Origin: Oceanospirillaceae bacterium | Lineage (GTDB): Bacteria > Pseudomonadota > Gammaproteobacteria > Pseudomonadales > Balneatricaceae | NCBI GenBank assembly: GCA_024640955.1 | Contig: JAHEDZ010000042.1 | Location: 1-64,000, forward strand | Direction of reading: 5' to 3' | DNA length: 64,000 bases | Shown: positions 7,835 through 16,292 of the stretch, piece after piece | Position numbering within the stretch: position 1 is the stretch's first letter | How the letters are laid out: each line of letters opens with the position of its first letter | Notes under the pieces: model-generated | What the model saw: only the letters and a program-made list of their open reading frames with translations | Databases searched by the model: none | Told to the model about the DNA's origin: nothing | Translations under genes and position numbers: made by a program

Positions 7835-8791
7835 ATGTCTTTGACACTCGCCGAGAAACTGAGCAAACGCGACCTGGGGGTCTACCTGATTGGCACCACT
7901 CCACCAAAGGAGGAAACCGATGATGAGACCATGCGCGGAATCGCTCAGAAGCTACTGGCCCGTTTGGGTAACAGCGAATACGACGGCATGATTGTCTACG
8001 ACATTCAGGATGAGAGCACGCGTATCTCGACTCCCCGCCCCTTTCCCTTCTCACGCACTCGCGATCCTCGTGAGTACGCCAAGCTGATCAGCGAGCTGAA
8101 TGGTCTGGAGACCATCACCTACAACTCCGTTGCGCAGGGTAGCAGAGCAGAATTTAACTCTTGGCTAGAGCAGACCGCCACCGAGTTCGACCAGACAAAT
8201 ATTGTTCTAGTCGGCAGTCCGGCAGCGATCAGTGCGAAGATGTCATTGTCAGAGGCTTATGAGACCGCCAAAGAGGCAGCTACCCCATTACGGTTAGGTG
8301 GTGTCAGCATAGCCGAGCGTCATATAAAGAAAGGTGATGAGCATCTTCGCCTAATCGAGAAGCAAAGACAGGGCTGCAGCTACTTCATCTCTCAGGCGGT
8401 CTATAACCCGCAGGCTACTATCGATATGCTAACGGCCTACGCCCGCGAATGCCGTGAGCAAGGTATCGAACCGGCACGCATCATACTCACCTTTACTCCG
8501 TGCGGAAGTACTAAGACCTTAGAGTTTATGCGCTGGCTCGGCATCTCGATTCCAGAGGCAACCGGCTACCGCATACTTGATGCCGAAAATCCACTGCTTG
8601 AGAGCCAACGAATCTGCTACGCGAACCTCAGACAGATTCTTTCAGCGGTCATACCGCTGGACTTACCTCTGGGGCTAAATATCGAGAGTCTAACAAACCG
8701 TAAGGAGGAGATTGATGCAGCGATCACCCTCTATCGTCTGCTAAAGGCGCGCATGGAACTCTCTATGGCTCAAGCCCAAATTGGGATTTAA
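7835..8791 (+). CDS. Methylenetetrahydrofolate reductase-like protein, 318 aa
   Basis: The order of motifs matches the MetF TIM-barrel family: an N-terminal substrate strand with MIVYDIQDE, a central LRLGGVSIAERH corresponding to the region where MetF has GxYPExH, and GCSYFISQAVYN corresponding to the TQ(F/x)F segment that contacts folate. MetF enzymes reduce 5,10-methylene-THF to 5-methyl-THF using FAD. Overall similarity to canonical MetF looks low, so it is probably one of the divergent MetF-like FAD oxidoreductases and may act on another one-carbon substrate. The start has AGAGG six bases upstream. No methionine genes are adjacent. It overlaps the convergent protease gene by 29 bp. Confidence 0.6.
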   Translation: MSLTLAEKLSKRDLGVYLIGTTPPKEETDDETMRGIAQKLLARLGNSEYDGMIVYDIQDESTRISTPRPFPFSRTRDPREYAKLISELNGLETITYNSVAQGSRAEFNSWLEQTATEFDQTNIVLVGSPAAISAKMSLSEAYETAKEAATPLRLGGVSIAERHIKKGDEHLRLIEKQRQGCSYFISQAVYNPQATIDMLTAYARECREQGIEPARIILTFTPCGSTKTLEFMRWLGISIPEATGYRILDAENPLLESQRICYANLRQILSAVIPLDLPLGLNIESLTNRKEEIDAAITLYRLLKARMELSMAQAQIGI

Positions 8792-9557
8792 CGTCAGACT
8801 GCTGCCGCAGCACCGCTATCTGATCGAGCAATGATTGGCGCTCAACCTGCAGCTCGGCGATCTGATCTGGCGCCCACTGCAGCGTCTTCCCATCTAGATC
8901 GAGTCGATACTCTACCTGCGAAAGCAGGTCCATACCAAGCAGCCCCTGATGCGCCGAGCTGCCTCGAAACTCTAGCAGTTGGACTTGCGCTGGACTGATC
9001 TCGAAAGGGCCGATCTGCAAGCGATCGACTTTCGCTTGATAGAGCGGTATCTCCTCACCACTCGCGGTACGAGCACCACCCACCAAGCGATCCTCTGACA
9101 CCAAGCCTGACAGCGCCTGTCGATGAAACACGGTGCGATTGGCACCGGTATCGAGCAGCAACTTCAAGGTACGGCTACGATTACCTCGGCCTATTTCCAC
9201 CGGAACAACAACCTGGTTATTGTTAAAACTGATCGGCGAACTGGCACTCGCAAGCATACGATCGATACGGCGCAGCGCCACCTCCAACTGACTGATTTGC
9301 CGCAGCCGCTGGGCGGCAGCACGCTCTTCGGGTGAGGCTTGATAGGCTTCGCGGGAGACAAGCTGGTCACGGTACTCTAGCGGTACAGCGGAGAGTCGAT
9401 CGACAAAGACACGCCGCCCCGAGTTGTCTCGATACTCATATAGCTGAGCCCAGGCCGACAGGCTCAACAGTAGGGCGAGCAGTAAGCTAGCCGCCGGCCA
9501 GCTTAACCTGATAGCCCTCTTTCTCCAGCATCGCTTTGATTTTGTCACGATGATCAC
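8763..9557 (-). CDS. Exported retropepsin-like aspartic protease with DUF4124-like N-terminus, 264 aa
   Basis: The basic N-terminus (KRCWRKRAIR) is followed by a hydrophobic core (LLLALLLSLSAWAQ), giving a signal peptide or anchor. A short DUF4124-like segment YEYRDNSGRRVFVD comes next, then a single retroviral-type aspartic protease domain with the active-site motif LLLDTGANRTVF near residues 133-144 and the flap/second motif GLLGMDLL near 207. Family members act as dimers in the periplasm. The C-terminus is a glutamine/leucine-rich coiled coil. The start at 9557 overlaps the end of yciH by 71 nt in another frame; GTG at 9548 is an alternative. No later start would keep the signal peptide intact. 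Confidence 0.72.
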   Translation of the reverse strand: MIIVTKSKRCWRKRAIRLSWPAASLLLALLLSLSAWAQLYEYRDNSGRRVFVDRLSAVPLEYRDQLVSREAYQASPEERAAAQRLRQISQLEVALRRIDRMLASASSPISFNNNQVVVPVEIGRGNRSRTLKLLLDTGANRTVFHRQALSGLVSEDRLVGGARTASGEEIPLYQAKVDRLQIGPFEISPAQVQLLEFRGSSAHQGLLGMDLLSQVEYRLDLDGKTLQWAPDQIAELQVERQSLLDQIAVLRQQSDVKSQFGLEP

Positions 9558-9861
9558 CCTGTATTTCGATGACCCCCTCGCTCAGAGAGCCGCCTGTACC
9601 GCAGCTCTTTTTCAGACGTTTTAGGAGTGCTTTGAGCTCAGCCTCAGGTTGAGCCACTCCTGAAATTGTAGTCACACCCTTGCCTTTACGCCCGGATGTC
9701 TCGCGACGGATTCGCACAATACCGTCCAAGCTGGCCATACGCTGCTGATCGGCTAGCTCAGCGCAGACACACTGAGCACGCGCCTCACCGCAAGCGGGGC
9801 AGAGATCCCCCTTTTCGGTTGAGTAAACCAGACGACTTAGCTGGTCTGATAAGGACGCCAT
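9487..9861 (-). CDS. yciH: SUI1/eIF1-like translation factor YciH, 124 aa
   Basis: The C-terminal half (about residues 45-124) is a SUI1 domain with the conserved KGVTTISG and KKSCGTGGSLSEGVIEIQGDH segments. The N-terminus has a CPACGEARAQCVC cysteine cluster that may bind zinc. Bacterial YciH is an eIF1 homologue thought to influence start-codon selection on the ribosome. It lies 8 bp downstream of dgt and overlaps the protease gene, so the three may form one transcript. Confidence 0.92.
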   Translation of the reverse strand: MASLSDQLSRLVYSTEKGDLCPACGEARAQCVCAELADQQRMASLDGIVRIRRETSGRKGKGVTTISGVAQPEAELKALLKRLKKSCGTGGSLSEGVIEIQGDHRDKIKAMLEKEGYQVKLAGG

Positions 9862-9869
9862 AGTCTCTC

Positions 9870-11189
9870 CTAAACTCGAATGCCGCCGCCTATTTGGCGT
9901 GCAAGGTAACTTGCGTAGGAGTCGGTCATACCTGAAATAAAGTCCAAGGCGCGCATATAACCTGAGTAGAGTGAGTCATCCGCGCTCGGCGCATGAATAC
10001 CCATCAGGCTCATAATTTTCTCACTGCGATAGCAGAGGTTCTCCGCCCCTTTGTCGTGCTGTTCCCATACGGCCTCAATGAAGGCTTCGACCAGAACGCC
10101 GAGAATTGTGTATGCGCCAACCTCGAGCTCTGCCTTTCGAGTATCCGGGAATACTCGCTGCTGCGCGATACCCTTAGCCTCGGCTAATCCATCGCGCACC
10201 ATCGGATCGCCATCTCCCAATAGCTCACCCTGATACTCTCCGGCCATCAGAGCATCCAAGTTTGACGCGAACACATCCACCGATGAGTTAACCATGTTCT
10301 CCATCGCGCGACCACGTAGCGCGGATATCTTACGTCGTGAAGAGGCCGCAGTTGCAAAGATCTCATCATCAAAGCTGAGGTCGCCGCAGAGTTTTAGTAG
10401 GATCGGTTTTACTTCATCAAAGCTCAATAGACCCAGTTCAATCGCGTCTTCTAGGTCAAGAATGGCGTAACAGATATCATCCGCCGCCTCCATTAGGAAA
10501 TTGAGTGGGTGGCGGCACCAGCGATCAGACTCCAACCGCACCAAACCTAAGTCCTGGGCCAGAGACTCAAGAATATCGAGCTCAGCCTGGTAGCAACTAT
10601 ATTTTCCCTTTTTACCGCCGTGGCGCGCCGACCACGGATACTTCAGCAACGTCCCCAAGGTGGCGTGAGTGAGACGCAAGCCTCCGTTCATCAGATGATT
10701 TTCGATGCGGGTTACCACACGAAAGCCATGCGCGTTACCTTCAAAAGTCGATAGATCAGCCCACTCCTCTGCACTCAACTGGGCAAAACGCGCCTCACCT
10801 TTGCGTTGACGAAACCAGTCTCGAATAGCGTATTCACCAGCATGGCCAAACGGAGGGTTACCGATATCGTGTGCAAGACAGGCTGACTGCACAATGGTGC
10901 CCAGATCATCTGCCGAGATGCTCGGAGGGAGGTGATCTGCGATCAGCTCGCCCGCTCGTATGCCTAAGCTACGCCCCAGACTACCCACTTCAATCGAGTG
11001 AGTTAGGCGGGTGTGAATATGATCATTGAGGGCCAGCGGATGCACCTGAGTCTTGCGACCCAAGCGACGAAAGGCGCTGGAGAAGATGATGCGGTCATGA
11101 TCCTTGTGAAACTGACTGCGGCCAGCCTCCTGCGCGCTCGGTTGCGCATGACCAAAGCGCTTAGCCGAGAGTAGTTTGTGCCAATCCAT
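9870..11189 (-). CDS. dgt: dGTP triphosphohydrolase-like HD protein, 439 aa
   Basis: This is an HD-superfamily metal-dependent hydrolase. The first histidine is in THSIEVG (near residue 64), the HD dyad in CLAHDIGNPPFGHAGE (near 104-119) and the distal aspartate in EAADDICYAILDLED (near 205-220). FRRLGRKTQVHPL is the conserved N-terminal nucleotide-binding region. dGTPases cut dGTP to deoxyguanosine and tripolyphosphate, adjusting dNTP pools. The length fits the ~440-aa dGTPase-like subgroup and not the longer E. coli enzyme. It sits 33 bp downstream of the photolyase gene. Confidence 0.92.
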   Translation of the reverse strand: MDWHKLLSAKRFGHAQPSAQEAGRSQFHKDHDRIIFSSAFRRLGRKTQVHPLALNDHIHTRLTHSIEVGSLGRSLGIRAGELIADHLPPSISADDLGTIVQSACLAHDIGNPPFGHAGEYAIRDWFRQRKGEARFAQLSAEEWADLSTFEGNAHGFRVVTRIENHLMNGGLRLTHATLGTLLKYPWSARHGGKKGKYSCYQAELDILESLAQDLGLVRLESDRWCRHPLNFLMEAADDICYAILDLEDAIELGLLSFDEVKPILLKLCGDLSFDDEIFATAASSRRKISALRGRAMENMVNSSVDVFASNLDALMAGEYQGELLGDGDPMVRDGLAEAKGIAQQRVFPDTRKAELEVGAYTILGVLVEAFIEAVWEQHDKGAENLCYRSEKIMSLMGIHAPSADDSLYSGYMRALDFISGMTDSYASYLARQIGGGIRV

Positions 11190-11222
11190 CGTAGACTCTA
11201 ATAGCGTGACTCGTAGTTCGTA

Positions 11223-12611
11223 TTAGCCACTATTGTAACTGCCTAACGCCCGTTTGCGTGCACTCGGGTAGTCAATTATTGGTTGAGGACGCCCAAATTG
11301 AGCACCAGCACCGGGCAGATGACGCTGTTTGGCCGGTATCTGAGCCAACTCAGGCAGCCAGTGAGCAAGAAATTCCCCCTGTGCATCGAACTTCTGGCTC
11401 TGCGTAATCGGATTAAAGATTCGAAAATAGGGAGCGGCATCGGCACCTGTAGAGGCCGACCACTGCCAACCACCGAGGTTAGATGGGAAGTCCGCATCAA
11501 TAAGGTGCTGCATAAAGAACTTCTCACCGAGACGCCAATCAACGCCCAGCAGCTTCGTCAGAAACGAGCCTACGACCATTCGCAGCCGATTGTGCATCCA
11601 ACCTGTCTCTAGCAGTTGCTTCATGGCGGCATCCACAATCGGAAACCCAGTTTCACCCTGACACCAGGCATCAAAACCCTCAGGGTTATCCAACCAGGTT
11701 ATGCGCGCCTCAGTCTCGGGCCTGAACGGTTCAAGTTTATTCAGTTCTGGAAATGCGACCAGTAGATGACGATAGAACTCTCGCCAAATAATCTCGTTAA
11801 GCCAACTGCCTTCCAGCCAGGATTCATCGCGATACTGATTGCGCAGCACGTGTATCAACTGCAGCGGTGAGACGGCTCCGATAGTTAGGTAAGGAGAGAG
11901 CTTGGAGGTACCGTCGACTGCAGGGAAATCACGCTTTTGCGCATAATCAGCCTCGCGCTGCTCAACAAAATCATACACCCGGGCGCGTATTTTCTCTGAA
12001 TCAACGGGCCAGAGCTGCGCATCATGTTTTAGTACCTGCCAACCCAAGTCCTCAGGCACCTCATCAGACGATACACCACTCGTGGAAAACGCCTCTTTTA
12101 CCGCTCTGATCGGGCGGTCAAAACGGTGAAGCTGCCGACGCCAGGCGCGCGAGAAAGGTGTGTAAACTTTGAAATCGGTTCCCTGCCCTGTCTTAACCTC
12201 GCCCGGAGGGATGATCAACTCCCCATGAAAGCTCTCGAACCCTAACCCGGCCGATCTCATTGCCTGCTCTACGGCCCTATCACGCAAGCGTTCATTGAGC
12301 GGGTACTCCTGATTACATAACAGCCGAATCGCACCAAGTTCCTGCATCAGCTTCCGCAACGCATCAGCGCAATCCTTGAAGTGTCCAACCTCGAGTACCT
12401 TCAGAGGAATATTGAGCTGTTCGAGTTCGGACTGAAGAGTTACCAAGCGAGCGCGCCAAAACCCCATGCGCAGCACGCCTTCATCATGTTCACTCCAACT
12501 CTGGGGTGTAAGACAGACAACAGCCACGGCCGGCTCACCGGTCTCAGCCGCCCGATCAATCGCTGGGTTGGCGTGCAACCGTAGATCATTTCGAAACCAG
12601 ATTAGATTCAA
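11223..12611 (-). CDS. phrB: Class I CPD-type deoxyribodipyrimidine photolyase, 462 aa
   Basis: An N-terminal antenna-binding alpha/beta domain begins with LIWFRNDLRLHANPAI. The helical FAD domain carries the conserved LNEIIWREFYRHLL, TGWMHNRLRMVVGSFL and GWQWSASTGADAAPYFRIFNP motifs. Known members use blue light and reduced FAD to split cyclobutane pyrimidine dimers; the asparagine in WMHNRLRM and the W-W region fit a CPD enzyme and not a cryptochrome. It lies directly downstream of chrR, separated by a terminator. Photolyase genes commonly accompany RpoE/ChrR loci, so photo-oxidative regulation is likely, but I find no RpoE-type TGATC motif in its own leader. Confidence 0.95.
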   Translation of the reverse strand: MNLIWFRNDLRLHANPAIDRAAETGEPAVAVVCLTPQSWSEHDEGVLRMGFWRARLVTLQSELEQLNIPLKVLEVGHFKDCADALRKLMQELGAIRLLCNQEYPLNERLRDRAVEQAMRSAGLGFESFHGELIIPPGEVKTGQGTDFKVYTPFSRAWRRQLHRFDRPIRAVKEAFSTSGVSSDEVPEDLGWQVLKHDAQLWPVDSEKIRARVYDFVEQREADYAQKRDFPAVDGTSKLSPYLTIGAVSPLQLIHVLRNQYRDESWLEGSWLNEIIWREFYRHLLVAFPELNKLEPFRPETEARITWLDNPEGFDAWCQGETGFPIVDAAMKQLLETGWMHNRLRMVVGSFLTKLLGVDWRLGEKFFMQHLIDADFPSNLGGWQWSASTGADAAPYFRIFNPITQSQKFDAQGEFLAHWLPELAQIPAKQRHLPGAGAQFGRPQPIIDYPSARKRALGSYNSG

Positions 12612-12713
12612 CGCCAGATTTCCTTCTCTTTTCTCTTCAACGCTACGTGCTCTTCACAACCCGCTTCGCTCGATGCGAGGGGACAAAGAACTAAAAACTC
12701 AAGGAAGTAAAAA

Positions 12714-12740
12714 CAAAAAAACCGGCGCAAAGCACCGGTT
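12714..12740 (-). terminator. Terminator after chrR
   Basis: AACCGG (12720-12725) pairs with CCGGTT (12735-12740), followed on the minus strand by TTTTTTTGTTTTTA. It separates rpoE-chrR from the photolyase gene. Confidence 0.75.
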
Positions 12741-12758
12741 CTTCCTTATTAAAACGCT

Positions 12759-13403
12759 CTACAGGCCAATAAACGGTTGAACCAACTTACCCATCAGACC
12801 ACTGAATTTCAGCGGTGAATCAGTCGCGATCAAACAGATGCATTCGTGCTCTGTATCTACGATAGGCTGATGTTCAAGCTGATCGTCCAGATCTGCTACA
12901 TCACCGACCTGGAACCGTCCGATTTCGTCGCTGTAGGAGCCGCGAAGAATCAGAGTTAGCTCATTACCGGTGTGCGTGTGGTGCGGCACAGAGACTCCAG
13001 GTTGGATACGCAACAGACGTGCTGCGCCCGCACCACCGAACTTCAAGTCGTACTGCTGCACGCCCATACCCATAGTTTTCCAGTCCAACGCATCCAAGTC
13101 ATCGCCTATGTACTCGACCAGCGACGCAGGTACTTCGGCATTGTGTGAGCGAGACACAACGGGAGCCTCTGGCTCGACATCGTCCAGCATGCTTAAAACC
13201 TGATCCAATGAACCACTCTTCATCGCAACAGGCTGGATTTGGCGCAAAAGATCCCCGCCAATCCTGTTAGAAGTCTGGACCTGCTCCATACAGTTTTCAC
13301 ACATCTCCAGGTGACTCTCAACTAGCAACGCCATTCCTTTATTCAGCGTGCCACTTGAGTACGCAATTAACGTCGCGTCGTCAAAATGGTGACTAATTTT
13401 CAC
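12759..13403 (-). CDS. chrR: ChrR-type zinc-binding anti-sigma factor with cupin domain, 214 aa
   Basis: The N-terminal zinc anti-sigma domain has candidate ligands His6, His31, Cys35 and Cys38 (HLEMCENC), which match the positions known in Rhodobacter sphaeroides ChrR. The C-terminal half is a cupin-like domain with VPHHTHTGNELTLILRGSY, carrying His141, His142, His144 and Glu148 as possible second-zinc ligands. In characterised systems ChrR holds the sigma factor RpoE inactive and releases it on singlet oxygen or organic peroxide stress. Its start overlaps the end of the sigma gene by 11 bp, so expression is translationally coupled. A terminator follows it. Confidence 0.93.
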   Translation of the reverse strand: MKISHHFDDATLIAYSSGTLNKGMALLVESHLEMCENCMEQVQTSNRIGGDLLRQIQPVAMKSGSLDQVLSMLDDVEPEAPVVSRSHNAEVPASLVEYIGDDLDALDWKTMGMGVQQYDLKFGGAGAARLLRIQPGVSVPHHTHTGNELTLILRGSYSDEIGRFQVGDVADLDDQLEHQPIVDTEHECICLIATDSPLKFSGLMGKLVQPFIGL

Positions 13404-14004
13404 TTTTTTCTCCCCAGTGCGCTTTCAACTTGGAAAACGCCAAACGTAATCTTGATTTTACACTTCCAAGAGGTATTCCAAGCTGCTCTGCAATCTCGGA
13501 ATGACTCTTGCCTTCGTAGTATGATAGATAGAGAACTTGAGCCTGGGCCTCTGGTAGCTTCGCGATAGCATCCTCCATTCGCTGGGCTACGACTGCGTGT
13601 TCGCCATAATGGCGTTGATCCGGATCAGCCTCCTCTTCGGGAAGCTCGTACTCCACCGCTTTTTCACGGCGTAGGCGGTCAATGCACTGGTTCCGCGCCA
13701 GCGTGAAAATCCACGTACTCGCACTCGCTTTCGAACGATTGTACAAGTGGGCCTTACGCCATACAGCCAACATGGATTCCTGCGTCAGCTCCTCAGCCGC
13801 CGCGGGATTCATACCGAACCGTATAATGTATGCTTTGACGCGTGGTGCGAAATACTCGTACAGACGAGAAAATTCGAGCTTGTCACGTGTCTCTGCTAAC
13901 GAACTCAGACACGCCGACCACTCATCCCGTATTTTTTTCTTTTTGTCTTCTACAAGCGCAGCTGCAGCATTCACATCAGCTCCCTCGGCCTTATCTTTAC
14001 TCAC
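13393..14004 (-). CDS. rpoE: ECF sigma factor, RpoE/ECF11 type, 203 aa
   Basis: Region 2 spans roughly residues 45-110, with EELTQESMLAVWRKAH and STWIFTLARNQCIDRLRR. Region 4 spans about 140-195, with SYYEGKSHSEIAEQLGIPL and SVKSRLRLAFSKLKAHW. Together with the adjoining ChrR, this identifies it as the singlet-oxygen-response sigma factor, which directs transcription of membrane-lipid, photolyase and detoxification genes. The annotated start is GTG at 14004 with AGAGG six bases upstream. A second GTG at 13974 has an even stronger GAGGGAG in front of it, and would be the sensible start if the RpoE-type promoter at 14011-14040 is used, because that transcript would begin near 14004. Confidence 0.94.
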   Translation of the reverse strand: MSKDKAEGADVNAAAALVEDKKKKIRDEWSACLSSLAETRDKLEFSRLYEYFAPRVKAYIIRFGMNPAAAEELTQESMLAVWRKAHLYNRSKASASTWIFTLARNQCIDRLRREKAVEYELPEEEADPDQRHYGEHAVVAQRMEDAIAKLPEAQAQVLYLSYYEGKSHSEIAEQLGIPLGSVKSRLRLAFSKLKAHWGEKSEN

Positions 14005-14010
14005 TGACCA

Positions 14011-14040
14011 CCTCTACGCTCATTTTATTATGGCGGATCA
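14011..14040 (-). promoter_or_regulatory. Candidate RpoE-type promoter for rpoE-chrR
   Basis: On the minus strand, TGATCC (14040-14035) is followed after 18 nt by TAGAGG (14016-14011). This resembles the TGATC-N18/19-TA form of RpoE-ChrR promoters and would give autoregulation. The -10 overlaps the ribosome site of the GTG at 14004. Confidence 0.45.
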
Positions 14041-14084
14041 CCCACACTACTCTCATTTTGGTTGATAAACCACCTAAACACCGT

Positions 14085-14113
14085 TGATCCACAAACCGAC
14101 GCCGAAGCGTAAC
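14085..14113 (+). promoter_or_regulatory. Candidate RpoE-type promoter for the amine oxidase operon
   Basis: TGATCC (14085-14090) is separated by 19 nt from TAAC (14110-14113), about 36 nt before the ATG at 14149. It is back-to-back with the similar motif facing rpoE. The arrangement suggests that RpoE drives both directions. Confidence 0.5.
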
Positions 14114-14148
14114 CGTAGTACTCGTCTGTACGGAATTGGAAAAGACCG

Positions 14149-15501
14149 ATGAACATCCATTATATAAAGCCGCTCAAGATCGCCGTGATCGGCTCTGGAA
14201 TTTCCGGGCTCTCCGCTGCCTGGCTGCTGAACAAGCGGCATGATGTAACACTCTTCGAGAAGGATGATCGACTGGGTGGACACACCCATACCGTTGACAT
14301 TGACACACCCGAAGGCACCCGCGGCGTCGATACGGGCTTTATTGTCTACAATCCGGTTAATTATCCGAACCTGATCAAACTATTTGACCATCTGGATGTC
14401 GAGAACGCCGAAACCGACATGACCTTCGGCGTATCGGTGGACCAAGGGCGTATCGAGTACAGCGGCTCCGGCTTAAGCGGTTTCTTCGCCAAGCGCTCAC
14501 AGATTGGATCTCCGCGTCACTGGCGCCTTCTACGTGACATTTTACGATTCTACAAAGATTCTGATCGGTTGCTGAACGATCCTTCGCTTGAACACTTGTC
14601 GCTAGGACAGCTACTCGAGCGTGAGAAATACAGCAAGACATTCATTCACGATCATCTGATACCGATGAGTGCTGCGATCTGGTCGACGCCTGCGCAGAAG
14701 ATGTTGGAGTATCCGGCACTTACCTTTATGCGATTCTGCATGAATCACGGCTTGGTGCAGCTTGACGACCGCCCGCAGTGGCGAACAGTTGTCGGGGGCA
14801 GCCGTAATTATGTTAAAAAAATCGCGGCGACACTCGACGGTAAGATCCGTCTCAATGCGCACATTCATAAGGTGCACCGCCGCAACGGTAAAGTGATATT
14901 AGAACACCACCACGGAAAGACCGAAGAGTTCGATCAGGTGGTTATGGCCTGTCATGCCGATCAGTCATTAGCGCTTCTGGCCGATCCGACCCCTGACGAG
15001 CAACGACTACTTACAGCATTTCCATACCAGCGCAACCGTGCAATCCTGCATACCGATGTTCGCCAGATGCCTAAACGTCGAACTGCTTGGTCTGCTTGGA
15101 ACTATTTAGCGGAATCTAACTCAGACAGCGAAGACGTCGCGGTAACTTACTGGATGAACCAGCTGCAGCCACTGAATACCAGCAAAGAGGTGTTCGTGAC
15201 ACTGAACCCCCTGACTGAACCCAGTGAAGGGCGTATTCTTGGAAGCTACCTTTACGACCATCCAGTATTCGATATGCGATCAATTGCCGCTCAGAAAGAT
15301 CTATGGTCGCTCCAAGGAGTGAATCAAACCTGGTTCTGTGGTGCCTGGTGGGGCTACGGGTTCCATGAAGATGGACTCCAGTCCGGTCTAGCGGTAGCCG
15401 AAAATCTTGGACGCGTTGAGCGCCCGTGGCAGTTGGACAACCCCAACAGCCGAATCTACGCTCCAACCCTCAAACGTTACTCCAAAGGCCAAGTCGCTTG
15501 A
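14149..15501 (+). CDS. FAD-dependent amine oxidase/desaturase-like protein, 450 aa
   Basis: The N-terminal dinucleotide-binding fold has IAVIGSGISGLSAAWLL followed by the FAD ribose motif LFEKDDRLGGHTHTV, and the C-terminal FAD-contact region has FCGAWWGYGFHEDGLQSG. This is the NAD(P)/FAD-binding protein regularly found next to DUF1365 and cyclopropane-synthase-like genes in RpoE/ChrR regulons. By that association it probably acts on membrane fatty acids under photo-oxidative stress; homologues have been linked to making unusual (furan or methylated) fatty acids. It is the first gene of a five-gene operon, and its TGA overlaps the next start. Confidence 0.85.
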   Translation: MNIHYIKPLKIAVIGSGISGLSAAWLLNKRHDVTLFEKDDRLGGHTHTVDIDTPEGTRGVDTGFIVYNPVNYPNLIKLFDHLDVENAETDMTFGVSVDQGRIEYSGSGLSGFFAKRSQIGSPRHWRLLRDILRFYKDSDRLLNDPSLEHLSLGQLLEREKYSKTFIHDHLIPMSAAIWSTPAQKMLEYPALTFMRFCMNHGLVQLDDRPQWRTVVGGSRNYVKKIAATLDGKIRLNAHIHKVHRRNGKVILEHHHGKTEEFDQVVMACHADQSLALLADPTPDEQRLLTAFPYQRNRAILHTDVRQMPKRRTAWSAWNYLAESNSDSEDVAVTYWMNQLQPLNTSKEVFVTLNPLTEPSEGRILGSYLYDHPVFDMRSIAAQKDLWSLQGVNQTWFCGAWWGYGFHEDGLQSGLAVAENLGRVERPWQLDNPNSRIYAPTLKRYSKGQVA

Positions 15502-16292
15502 TACGCTCGAAACTATACGCAGGACAGGTGATGCACCACCGGTTTAGCCCGAAACGGCACCGTTTCGTTTACCGCGTGGTATCGATGTTGTTAGACCTTG
15601 ATGAAGCGGCTAGTGATAGCCTAGGTATGCGGCTGTTTTCAATTAACCGCTTCAACCTCTTCTCATGGCGAAACCGAGATCATGGCGACGGTACAGATAA
15701 ACCCCTGGCGAGCCAAATCAGAACTCTACTTGATGAGCGCGGATTTTCACAATTCAAACAGCGCGTACAGCTGCTCTGTTACCCCAGGATTCTAGGCGTC
15801 GTGTTTAATCCTCTTAGTGTCTATTACTGCTACGATGCAAGCGGTAAGCTGGGTGTAATATTATACGAGGTCTCCAACACGTTCGGCGAACGTCACACCT
15901 ACTGCATACCTGTACCCGACCAAGCAAAAGTGGTGCGCCAGCGGGCGTCGAAAGCCTTCTATGTATCACCCTTTATGCCGATGTCTGCTGACTACCAGTT
16001 TCGTATGGTGCCACCCGAATCGCGGGTAGCGGTATGTATTCGTCAAACAGAAAACCAACAGTCGTTACTGCATGCAACTTTTACTGGTGAGCGTCGCGAA
16101 CTGAACGATAAAGCGCTTTTTGGCGTATTCGTTAAATATCCGTTGATGACGTTGAAAGTGATCGCTGGCATCCACTGGGAAGCGCTACAGCTATGGCGCA
16201 AAGGCGTAAAGCTACAACCCCGCGTCTCAACAGAGAATAACAGAATTACCCTAGGTTCCCCTATGGAGGCGTCGCAACATGAAACCCTCTGA
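15498..16292 (+). CDS. DUF1365 family protein, 264 aa
   Basis: The protein begins IRSKLYAGQVMHHRF, which matches the usual start of DUF1365 proteins. I therefore take the TTG at 15498, which overlaps the TGA of the preceding gene (TTGA) and has AAAGG nine bases upstream. The GTG at 15426 would put it deep inside the previous gene. Conserved segments include FSPKRHRFVYRV, LLCYPRILGVVFNPLSVYYCY and VSNTFGERHTY. The molecular activity of DUF1365 is unknown, but it almost always sits between the FAD oxidoreductase and the fatty-acid methyltransferase, as here, pointing to lipid modification. Its end overlaps the next gene by 14 bp. Confidence 0.85.
   Translation: MIRSKLYAGQVMHHRFSPKRHRFVYRVVSMLLDLDEAASDSLGMRLFSINRFNLFSWRNRDHGDGTDKPLASQIRTLLDERGFSQFKQRVQLLCYPRILGVVFNPLSVYYCYDASGKLGVILYEVSNTFGERHTYCIPVPDQAKVVRQRASKAFYVSPFMPMSADYQFRMVPPESRVAVCIRQTENQQSLLHATFTGERRELNDKALFGVFVKYPLMTLKVIAGIHWEALQLWRKGVKLQPRVSTENNRITLGSPMEASQHETL

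Noticed and set aside
12612-12713. RpoE-type promoter for the photolyase gene
   Set aside because: No TGATC motif on the minus strand in the leader; control by RpoE cannot be supported from this sequence.
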